Shown: positions 1 through 6,513 of the stretch, piece after piece
Layout: each line of letters begins with the position of its first letter
Position numbering within the stretch: the stretch's first letter is position 1
Origin: an uncultured Bariatricus sp.
GTDB lineage: Bacteria; Bacillota; Clostridia; Lachnospirales; Lachnospiraceae
DNA length: 11,848 nt
Direction of reading: 5' to 3'
NCBI GenBank assembly: GCA_934307065.1
Contig: CAKRCD010000036.1
Span: forward strand, 1-11,848
Position numbers and translations under genes: made by a program
Notes under the pieces: model-generated
Seen by the model: only the letters and a program-made list of their open reading frames with translations
Database searches by the model: none
Told to the model about the DNA's origin: nothing

Positions 1-21
1 GCAATTATATAGAGAAAATCA

Positions 22-72
22 GAAAAAAGGAAGCTGCCGCTTCACGATTTAGAAATCGTTAAAGCGACAGCC
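22..72 (-). terminator. Intrinsic terminator of the subtilase gene
   Basis: Read on the minus strand, this is a long hairpin directly after the subtilase stop codon. The outer arms are 33-42 and 62-71, with one mismatch. The inner arms are about 44-49 and 54-59, around a short loop. The stem is followed by a T-rich run (complement of 22-30). It ends the subtilase transcript, and the gene appears monocistronic. Confidence 0.85.
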
Positions 73-82
73 CCTTACATTT

Positions 83-3000
83 TTATCTTCTCATTTCTAT
101 TTTCCTTTTACGCATATACCATACATAACCTGCTATTCCGCAGAGAGAAATGCTGCAAAGCATTACATACAGCGTAACCGGGTTATGGTCACCAGTATTG
201 GTTGCTTTATCCGCTTTTTTATCTGTCGATGGCTTACTATCTCCAGACGGTTTATCTGTTCCAGACGGTTTATCCGGAGTGACTGGTTTTCCAGGTTCTT
301 CTGGTTTTCCAGGTTCTTCCGGTTCTTTTTCCTCTGAATATGCCAGTTCAATCTCTGCAGTTGCCATATTCGTTGCACGATATGCATATGCCGTCATCCA
401 AGGAACTGTATCCACTGAAGTTTCTACCGTATAAGACAATCCTTCCGGTTCGAATCCATCATAGAAATCATCCGGTCTTCCCTCTGATCCCTGCGGAAGG
501 AAATGATCTCCAAAATAAATAGTTGCATTTCCTGTTGCTTCTGCTTTCGGAACAGTAATTGTAAAGTTACCATTTTCATCAATCTCTGCCCGGTAATTCT
601 TTTCACCGATGCGTAAGATAACTACATTATCCTTCTGACTGGTGGTATTTCCAAATACTCGTTCATCTACAGCCGAATTGATTCCAAGGTTTTTCATCTC
701 TTCTGTACCTTCATCGTAAATATTTCCGCTGTAAACTACATTATCGTCAACAAGTTTTCCTGTCCATTTTTCTGTATCTGCAAGTTTTAATTCTGGCAAA
801 GTGTCATCAATATAGAAATCTGCAATCGGAACAACTTTCGGCTGTGCACCTGCTTTTCTAAGTAAGAAAGCCACTTTATAAGCACCTTCTGGAATCTTGC
901 CCCAGTCACCTGTTTTGTGAACGGTTCCGTCTTCATCAAGTGTACAAGGTACATACCAGTCACCAATGGTATTCCAGTAGTAGTAATTCTGTCCAATATC
1001 ACCATATGCATTCTCATCCATAAAGCCTAATAATTCTCCTTCTGCTGAATAGAGAAGTGGCTGCCAGCTGTCTACGGTGGTGTCATTGAAGCTGTAATGC
1101 AAGAATGTTCTGTCACTTCCATATTTATTATAATTAGCAAGCTGCATATACTCCCCGCGGGATACAACTGCATTCTGAATAAATGTATAATCAGAATCCA
1201 ACGCATCATCTCTTATTGTAGAAGCTGCATATACAAATACACCTGCCGGTGAAATCAGTCTGGAATTTCCTTCTGTAAGTACTACCGTTGTTTCATAACA
1301 TCCGCCTGCTGCATCAGCTCCAACAGATGCCTTCAGCTTAAATGTCGCCTGACTGCCTGCAGCAACGGTAACACTATTTACATCCGTACTAAAGATATTA
1401 CCTGCTTCTACAGCAGAAGAGCTTCCATTTACCGAGGTATAAGTTGTATTTTCTAAAGTAATATTATATGTATGACTGATATTTCCTTTATTTGTCACTG
1501 TAACGTCTACTGTTCTTGTACTCGCAGTTCCCCGCGGAATCATTTCCATACTGATAGTCGGTGTCTCAACCGTTGTAGTCAGTTCCGCAGAATTACTATA
1601 TGCATGGTCGTTCTTGGCGGTCATATAAACCTTTTCATCTATTGCCTTAACTGCCGCTGCAGGATCAATCATACCTGCTCCAACTGCCAGACGGCTCACA
1701 TTGTTACCAAAAGCTGCACGGTCAGCAGTATTTACCAATATGGACTTTATTTCAAGTGCCGTAAGGTTCGGAGCTTTTTCTCTGAGTAGTGCTGCTATGG
1801 CTGATACATGAGGGGTTGCCATAGAAGTTCCATTCATAGCTGAATATGCATACTCATAATTATCTGCTGTTCCATTGTAATCTTTATATACCGTAGAAAT
1901 AATTGCAGTTCCCGGTGCTGCAATATCAGGTTTCATATCATAGGTCTTACTAACCGGTCCGATAGAGGTATCAAATGCAGGCTTACAGCCCTTTCCACCT
2001 GCAGCAATACTGCTAAGTGGTGCTGCCTTCGTAAACTGGAACTCATATGGTTCTCCTACATTCAACCCCTGAAGAAATTCCTGTCCTTCCTCATACTGCA
2101 TCGTAAATACAGGAAGATAATTCTGATAATATCCCTGCCACCATGAAATATTTTCGAAGTCATTCTGTCTGCTTTCGCTGTTGATAACTAAAATAGCTCC
2201 ATTTCCTACACTGCTTAAAATTCTTGCCACTGTAGAGTCAAAAGATTCTCCACGCTGTACTACAAATAAGGTTCCTTCATAATCCTCTGCTGCCATTACC
2301 ACCGGCACTTCTGTATCCGGTGTTTCTGTTTTCACTTCTTCTGACGACGGATTTAACTCTGTTTCTGCAGCAGTTCCGATTTCCTGGTTTTCTTCTTCCT
2401 GGATTTCTGCATTTTCAGGCGATGTTAATTCTTCTTGAGATTTTGGGACTTCCAATTCCGTTGTCTCTGTTTGCGGAACTTCCGGTTCAGATTCTTCTGA
2501 TTCTGGAATCTCTGTTTCTGTCACTGCCGGTTCTTCTGTTTCTTCTTTCAAGGAAGTTGTGGATACCTGATTCTGCAAAAAGTGCTCAAACTCAGCCTGT
2601 GTGCCTGTACCAAGTCCGCTTCCATCCACTGTAGGCAACAGTACCATTTTGTAATTGCCAAGTGCATCTGCTGTCAACGCATTAATCGTATACTTGCCAT
2701 TTTCTTCTACTACCGTGTTGCTCCAGTCTGAACGGACTAATCTAAGCTGTGATTCTTTTCCATCATGATTAAGCGTTAACAATCGGTTTTCAGATGGAAT
2801 CATTGCATTTGCCACAGTCAATGCCATCGGAGAAGTTCCCGGAGACCATAACGTATAAGAATTGCTTCCACTGTTTCCAGCACAGACAACAAATAAAACA
2901 TCCGGGTTCTGAAGTGCAAGGCTGTTTAGTCCAAGATTCGTTCCGTGCGTTGCATCTGTTGCATTACTCCATCCTAATGACATACTGATAATCTTACAGC

Positions 3001-4048
3001 CGTCTGCTACAGCATCGCTCATAGCTGCCAAAATATCGTCGAGCTGACAACTGTTTTTTGAATTAATTGCTTTATAAGAAACCAGTGTTGCTTCTGGTGC
3101 AATTCCCTGTGCACTGATTCCTGTAGTATTTACACCCCTTGCTGCTATGGTTCCGGAAACATGCGTTCCGTGTCCCTGGTCATCCATTGGGTCATTAGCC
3201 GCATTTCCATTGTTAACATAGTTTCTTCCTACAAACTTTCCATTTAACAATTCTCCTGCTTTTGGTGTATTCCCATTTGGAAGCGTATCTGCAAATACAT
3301 CCTGTAAATCCGGATGGTTGTAATCAATTCCTGTGTCAATGACGCCTACCGTCACACCACGGCCGGTCAGCCCCAGTTCTTCTGTATGAAGGTATGCCCG
3401 GCTGTCTGCCATTCCCTGAATATAGCGGGTGCTTCCATTTTCCAGCGCATACGATGCCGCACCATTTCCGGACTCTTCCGTAGTCTCAGCAGTTCCAAAA
3501 TCTGCTTTACCATCAGGTGTAGTCACATTGTCATAGGTTTCATTTGGATATACTGCAAATACGCAGTCCAATTCAGCAATGTCATCTACATATGATTCCG
3601 GCAATGTTAAAGAAACACCGTTCATAACATCGTCATACTCATACTTTACAGAATAGTCAACACCTTCCAATGCTTCAAAAAATGTTTCTTTATCCTGTTC
3701 TTCTAATGCCTTCAATTTCTTCGTACTCTGTGATACCTGCTCACCGTTTGCATCCGCAACAGCTTCTACTAATGCCGCCGGCTGGTGTACAAATTCTACA
3801 ATAACAGAAACTTGTTTATTCGTATCGTCCAGGGCATACTCGCCCTCAAAACCTACAAGTCCACTTTCCCTATTGCTTTGTGCCACTGCCTCTGCACTTT
3901 TATGCGCTTCAGATAAAGTATTCGAAGAAGTGTTTCCTACTTCACTTGCAAATGCACTGATCGTCATATGCGGGGTAATTAATGTTACCGCAAGCAATCC
4001 GCTGAATGCTGCACGAAACCATTTGTGTGTGTTACGTTTTCTTTTCAT
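83..4048 (-). CDS. Cell-wall-anchored subtilisin-family (S8) serine protease with PA and Fn3-like domains
   Basis: This is a secreted surface protease of 1321 residues, resembling the cell-envelope proteinase/C5a-peptidase type. A signal peptide (about 1-35, likely cut after AFA) is followed by a propeptide-like region (about 65-170). The catalytic triad is visible: Asp238 in VIDTG, His293 in GHGTHVSGT and Ser742 in NGTSMATPH. The oxyanion residue Asn392 lies in AGNSG. About 350 residues separate Asn392 from Ser742 and carry a protease-associated (PA) domain (about 455-690). That domain is itself interrupted by a Glu/Thr/Pro-rich stretch at about 501-583. An Fn3-like beta domain (about 840-945), further beta-rich regions, a Pro/Lys/Glu wall linker (about 1240-1280), an atypical sortase signal TNTGD (1283-1287), a membrane helix and a basic tail follow. 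The ATG has a good AAGGAG site 5 bases upstream. The substrate is unknown. The S8 assignment is firm, and the exact subfamily is inferred. Confidence 0.95.
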   Translation of the reverse strand: MKRKRNTHKWFRAAFSGLLAVTLITPHMTISAFASEVGNTSSNTLSEAHKSAEAVAQSNRESGLVGFEGEYALDDTNKQVSVIVEFVHQPAALVEAVADANGEQVSQSTKKLKALEEQDKETFFEALEGVDYSVKYEYDDVMNGVSLTLPESYVDDIAELDCVFAVYPNETYDNVTTPDGKADFGTAETTEESGNGAASYALENGSTRYIQGMADSRAYLHTEELGLTGRGVTVGVIDTGIDYNHPDLQDVFADTLPNGNTPKAGELLNGKFVGRNYVNNGNAANDPMDDQGHGTHVSGTIAARGVNTTGISAQGIAPEATLVSYKAINSKNSCQLDDILAAMSDAVADGCKIISMSLGWSNATDATHGTNLGLNSLALQNPDVLFVVCAGNSGSNSYTLWSPGTSPMALTVANAMIPSENRLLTLNHDGKESQLRLVRSDWSNTVVEENGKYTINALTADALGNYKMVLLPTVDGSGLGTGTQAEFEHFLQNQVSTTSLKEETEEPAVTETEIPESEESEPEVPQTETTELEVPKSQEELTSPENAEIQEEENQEIGTAAETELNPSSEEVKTETPDTEVPVVMAAEDYEGTLFVVQRGESFDSTVARILSSVGNGAILVINSESRQNDFENISWWQGYYQNYLPVFTMQYEEGQEFLQGLNVGEPYEFQFTKAAPLSSIAAGGKGCKPAFDTSIGPVSKTYDMKPDIAAPGTAIISTVYKDYNGTADNYEYAYSAMNGTSMATPHVSAIAALLREKAPNLTALEIKSILVNTADRAAFGNNVSRLAVGAGMIDPAAAVKAIDEKVYMTAKNDHAYSNSAELTTTVETPTISMEMIPRGTASTRTVDVTVTNKGNISHTYNITLENTTYTSVNGSSSAVEAGNIFSTDVNSVTVAAGSQATFKLKASVGADAAGGCYETTVVLTEGNSRLISPAGVFVYAASTIRDDALDSDYTFIQNAVVSRGEYMQLANYNKYGSDRTFLHYSFNDTTVDSWQPLLYSAEGELLGFMDENAYGDIGQNYYYWNTIGDWYVPCTLDEDGTVHKTGDWGKIPEGAYKVAFLLRKAGAQPKVVPIADFYIDDTLPELKLADTEKWTGKLVDDNVVYSGNIYDEGTEEMKNLGINSAVDERVFGNTTSQKDNVVILRIGEKNYRAEIDENGNFTITVPKAEATGNATIYFGDHFLPQGSEGRPDDFYDGFEPEGLSYTVETSVDTVPWMTAYAYRATNMATAEIELAYSEEKEPEEPGKPEEPGKPVTPDKPSGTDKPSGDSKPSTDKKADKATNTGDHNPVTLYVMLCSISLCGIAGYVWYMRKRKIEMRR
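243..318. repeat. Two 18-bp tandem repeats encoding the wall-spanning linker
   Basis: An 18-bp unit at 283-300 is repeated exactly at 301-318 and encodes the duplicated EEPGKP block. A second 18-bp period is seen at 243-256 and 261-274 (14 identical bases) and encodes DKPSG-type repeats. Both lie just before the sorting signal of the subtilase. Such repeats can expand or contract in steps of six residues without changing frame. Confidence 0.85.
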
Positions 4049-4159
4049 TTTCTCTCCTTTTCCTTTCTTAATTTTGCGCGAAGGAATTACAAAATTATAT
4101 TTTTATCATTTTTCAGAAAAGTAATAAAATTGTTTTTCATTCGCATACATCTTTCCTTA

Positions 4160-4188
4160 ATAATATAGTATTCACTTGATTATTTCAA
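4160..4188 (-). promoter_or_regulatory. Promoter of the subtilase gene
   Basis: On the minus strand, a TTGAAA -35 box (4183-4188) and a TATTAT -10 box (4160-4165) are separated by 17 bases. This predicts a leader of about 105 bases before the ATG. It is the best sigma-A-like match in the gap between the two terminator/promoter regions, called by eye only. Confidence 0.55.
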
Positions 4189-4193
4189 TGTTT

Positions 4194-4215
4194 AAATATA
4201 GTTTTTACTATATTT
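4194..4215. repeat. 9-bp inverted repeat upstream of the subtilase -35 box
   Basis: The arms AAATATAGT (4194-4202) and ACTATATTT (4207-4215) are separated by four T residues. They lie six bases upstream of the predicted -35 box of the subtilase promoter. A repressor or activator site is a possibility, and no known operator is recognised. Confidence 0.5.
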
Positions 4216-4238
4216 TTATTCAATTCGTCATATTATAC

Positions 4239-4282
4239 AAAAAGAACAGAAAAATTGTATTTTCAAACACATTTTTCTGTCC
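4239..4282 (-). terminator. Intrinsic terminator of the chelatase/lipoprotein operon
   Basis: On the minus strand, a 12-bp stem (arms 4271-4282 and 4244-4255, including one G-U pair) is followed by five U residues (complement of 4239-4243). It lies 26 bases past the lipoprotein stop. A T run also follows it on the plus strand, so it might work in both directions. Confidence 0.75.
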
Positions 4283-4307
4283 TTTTTAAACAATACTATA
4301 TTATTAT

Positions 4308-4826
4308 CTATTCTTCCACTTTCACGGGATTATCTACACTGACCTTATGGTCATACCACACACCCTTCGTACCAATCAGTGCTAAATCAAACTTTTCATT
4401 TATTACCGAAATCGGAATATCAAATCCATGGACCTCTTCTGTTGTACCATCTGCATAGGTTACCGTATCTATGGTCGGCTCCAGCAAATCGGCTCCATCT
4501 TTTTTTGCATCATCCGTCGTTCCTACGAACAGATGAACAATATTCTTGGAAAGAAGGGTGACATGCATGGTCATCTTTCCGTCTTTCACAGTCAGAGTCC
4601 CTTTCCCATCACAGGTTTCATTTACACGGAACATGCCATTGTCTGTGTTAAATTCTGCTGTGTAGGTACCATCCTCCAGCACCGGTTCCGATTCAGACTC
4701 TCCTTCCTCAGAATCTTTTTCTACGGTTTCCGCAGATGTACCCGCTTTATCATTGCTTTTGCATCCTGTAAGCAGCATTCCTGCCATGAGAACTGCCATC
4801 AGCACAGTAAAGATTTTCTTTTTCAA
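4308..4826 (-). CDS. Small lipoprotein, beta-rich, possibly heme/tetrapyrrole-binding (NEAT/Shp-like), function unproven
   Basis: This is a 172-residue predicted lipoprotein. A basic N-terminus and hydrophobic stretch lead to the lipobox LTGC (Cys22). An acidic Ser/Glu-rich linker (about 25-50) then leads to one compact domain (about 52-165). That domain begins DGTYTAEF and contains GKGTLTVKDGKM, a short SKNIVHLFVGT strand, and a conserved-looking C-terminal FDLALIGTKG.WYDH block. The alternating beta pattern recalls small extracellular ligand-binding folds such as the heme-binding Shp/NEAT group, but this is a weak resemblance judged by eye. The start is TTG, chosen because it gives the lysine-rich signal-peptide start and has an AAGGGG sequence about 10 bases upstream. 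No in-frame ATG lies close upstream. It starts 26 bases after the chelatase stop and shares its riboswitch-controlled transcript, which points to a joint role. Confidence 0.85.
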   Translation of the reverse strand: MKKKIFTVLMAVLMAGMLLTGCKSNDKAGTSAETVEKDSEEGESESEPVLEDGTYTAEFNTDNGMFRVNETCDGKGTLTVKDGKMTMHVTLLSKNIVHLFVGTTDDAKKDGADLLEPTIDTVTYADGTTEEVHGFDIPISVINEKFDLALIGTKGVWYDHKVSVDNPVKVEE

Positions 4827-4852
4827 TGTTTCGCAATCCCCTTTTACAAATT

Positions 4853-6049
4853 TTATTGTGCATCCAAAACTGCTTTTACGTGTGATACATAGAGCTGCTG
4901 GATATCTGCGATTCCACCAAGACCTGCAATCTGTGTATCAATACTGTCAAATGCCTTAGACGCTTCAAACTGACTCTTCCATGAATCTTCATCATCGCCA
5001 GCCATATCATTGTTTGCATGGTCTCCTGCCACTACCATCAGTGGACGAAGTACTACTTTCTTGTATCCGGCATTTTTCACTGCTTCAATAACAGCTTCAC
5101 ATGCAGTCTCTTCCGGTTCGCCCTCTACAGTTCCGATAAATACATTCTTATAACCGAGGTTTTCCATCTGTGTCTGCATCTGTGAATAGCTGACTTTGGC
5201 TGTATGAGAAGTTCCGTGTCCCATGAATACAAAGGCTGTTCCGTCTTCTGCTGCCGCATCCAGGCTGTCATAGTTTGCAGTTTTTACAGCTTCTGCAGTA
5301 ATTGCCTTGGCAACTGCTTCTTTATCTGCATTAATGACAGTTGCATCATTTCCTACTTCTCCAAGAAGAGGTTCTGCAATCTTTACAGATTCAAATTTAT
5401 CTTTATAATTTTCCACTGCTTCTGTCAGTTCATCATATTCTGCCCCATGCATCAAATGAGTTGGCTGGACAATCAGATTCTTGACTCCATTATCTACTGC
5501 ACGCTGTAAAGCCTGCTCCATATTATCCATCTTCTCATCATCACGGGCCTGTACATGATTAATAATAATCTGTGCGGTAAATGCTCTTCTTACAGACCAG
5601 TCCGGATATGCTGCCTGTAATGCTTTTTCGATACCACCGATGTCTTTTGCACGGCTGTCATTGAAGGATGTTCCAAAGCTTACTACCAGCAGTTCATTTT
5701 CACCGATATTATCTTCATTCAACGGGTCATCCTTTGATGCATCCCCGGTATCTCTTCCAAAGTAATCCGGGTCTGCATTGTCGCCCTCAACCAATTCCTT
5801 CTGAGCATCTGTCAGTGCATCCCATGCCTTCTTAGCTTCTGCGCACTGTTCATCGGTCTTATCTGTTCTTTCCTGCACATAAATGTCATCAATTAATTTT
5901 GCCACCTTATCTGCTGCCTCCTGGTCGCTCACCTCTGTGGTTTCTGACGTGCCGCCCTGTTCCTTTGTATCGTTCTTTCCACCACAGCCATTCAGCATAG
6001 ATACGCTAAGGGCCGCTGTCAAACATAAAATAACCAGTTTCTTTTTCAT
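4853..6049 (-). CDS. cbiK: Extracytoplasmic CbiK-type sirohydrochlorin cobaltochelatase lipoprotein
   Basis: This 398-residue protein has a lipoprotein signal (lipobox LNGC, Cys22) and an acidic linker. A small helical module (about 44-90) resembles the KLIDxI...A.KAWDALTDAQKELV repeats found in secreted Gram-positive proteins. The full chelatase domain runs from about 118 to 397. Family marks include VVSFGTSF near 122-129, QPTHLMHGAEY (His198, His201), MGHGTSH (His278, His282) and VVAGDHANNDMAGDDEDSW (His344). The GHGT and AGDHA histidines match those that bind metal in known CbiK enzymes. CbiK is an ATP-independent class II chelatase that inserts Co2+ into sirohydrochlorin in anaerobic B12 synthesis. 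Here the lipoprotein signal places it outside the membrane, like the periplasmic CbiK of sulfate reducers, where heme or iron roles were suggested. The start has an AAGGAGG site 7 bases upstream. Expression lies behind a cobalamin riboswitch. The family is firm, and the substrate is not known. Confidence 0.93.
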   Translation of the reverse strand: MKKKLVILCLTAALSVSMLNGCGGKNDTKEQGGTSETTEVSDQEAADKVAKLIDDIYVQERTDKTDEQCAEAKKAWDALTDAQKELVEGDNADPDYFGRDTGDASKDDPLNEDNIGENELLVVSFGTSFNDSRAKDIGGIEKALQAAYPDWSVRRAFTAQIIINHVQARDDEKMDNMEQALQRAVDNGVKNLIVQPTHLMHGAEYDELTEAVENYKDKFESVKIAEPLLGEVGNDATVINADKEAVAKAITAEAVKTANYDSLDAAAEDGTAFVFMGHGTSHTAKVSYSQMQTQMENLGYKNVFIGTVEGEPEETACEAVIEAVKNAGYKKVVLRPLMVVAGDHANNDMAGDDEDSWKSQFEASKAFDSIDTQIAGLGGIADIQQLYVSHVKAVLDAQ

Positions 6050-6162
6050 TTTGCTTCCTCCTTGATTTCTTCTGGTTTTGCTTTATGTTCTGTTTTCATA
6101 CAATTGCTTTGGACTTTGACTCATTCATACGTTTTATAACAGAAAATGTAATTTCTTGATAT

Positions 6163-6193
6163 AAAAAATGCCCCTGTTCTCAGAACAAAGGCA
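6163..6193 (-). terminator. Riboswitch-controlled transcription terminator
   Basis: On the minus strand, an 11-bp stem (including two G-U pairs) with a three-base loop is followed by six U residues (complement of 6163-6168). It lies downstream of the cobalamin aptamer and about 115 bases before the chelatase start, which is the expected place for an attenuator. Cobalamin binding would favour it and switch the operon off. Confidence 0.85.
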
Positions 6194-6239
6194 CGCAAAG
6201 AAGAAACTGTATGTAACAGCTCCTCATTTCTTTCGTACT

Positions 6240-6440
6240 GCCAGTTTCTCGTGGCATGAACCTTCCGTTCCTGTACTATGAAAGGCAGGTCTCCCGACTT
6301 ACTGCTCAAGCGCACCCAATCCCCTTCCCGGTTTCCCAGTGGTTTCGATTGTTGCTTGCAAAATACGGTGACGAGTTCGCACAGGATTCACACCTGTTTC
6401 CCTTTTCACCAGTCAGAAATCATTCTGACTGACACCTTAC
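6240..6440 (-). ncRNA. Cobalamin (B12/adenosylcobalamin) riboswitch aptamer and switching hairpin
   Basis: On the minus strand the conserved core is readable: AAAGGGAA followed by GGTGTGAATCC near 6385-6405, then GTCACCGTA near 6365-6375, and the B12-box AGTCGGGAGACCTGCC at 6284-6299. A perfect 9-bp peripheral hairpin lies 5' of the core (arms 6423-6431 and 6410-6418). A small hairpin at 6240-6255 shows its loop bases ACGAG, complementary to CTCGT at 6371-6375 in the aptamer, a candidate loop-loop contact. Together with the downstream terminator this is a typical transcriptional OFF switch. It explains most of the 464-base gap between the ATPase and chelatase genes. Confidence 0.93.
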
Positions 6441-6480
6441 ATATTTATTTGATTGTATAAAAGTCATATAAAGCATTCTC

Positions 6481-6509
6481 ATTCTAACATGATGATAAAT
6501 AACTGTCAA
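6481..6509 (-). promoter_or_regulatory. Promoter of the riboswitch-chelatase operon
   Basis: On the minus strand, a perfect TTGACA -35 box (6504-6509) and a TAGAAT -10 box (6481-6486) are separated by 17 bases. It begins only a few bases after the stop codon of the ABC ATPase and lies about 40 bases upstream of the riboswitch hairpins. Confidence 0.8.
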
Positions 6510-6513
6510 TTTT

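Larger units (their letters stand above)
4158..4306. repeat. 15-bp exact inverted repeat bracketing the 4.2-kb intergenic region
   Basis: The 15 bases at 4158-4172 are the exact reverse complement of 4292-4306. Between them lie the lipoprotein terminator and a 9-bp inverted repeat. The left arm covers the predicted -10 box of the subtilase, and the right arm ends one base before the lipoprotein stop codon. No clear target-site duplication is visible at the ends. The high A+T content makes chance similarity possible. Confidence 0.45.

Noticed and set aside
2320..2634. Plus-strand open frame with a leucine/phenylalanine-rich, membrane-like protein
   Set aside because: It is the antisense shadow of the Glu-rich stretch of the subtilase (Glu codons read backwards give Leu/Phe/Ser). 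It has no ribosome site.
4428..4892. Plus-strand open frame of 154 codons
   Set aside because: It lies opposite two real lipoprotein genes, has a cysteine/phenylalanine-rich composition and no recognisable domain.
6121..6315. Minus-strand open frame of 64 codons upstream of the chelatase
   Set aside because: It covers the riboswitch core and terminator, which explain the sequence, and the protein looks random.
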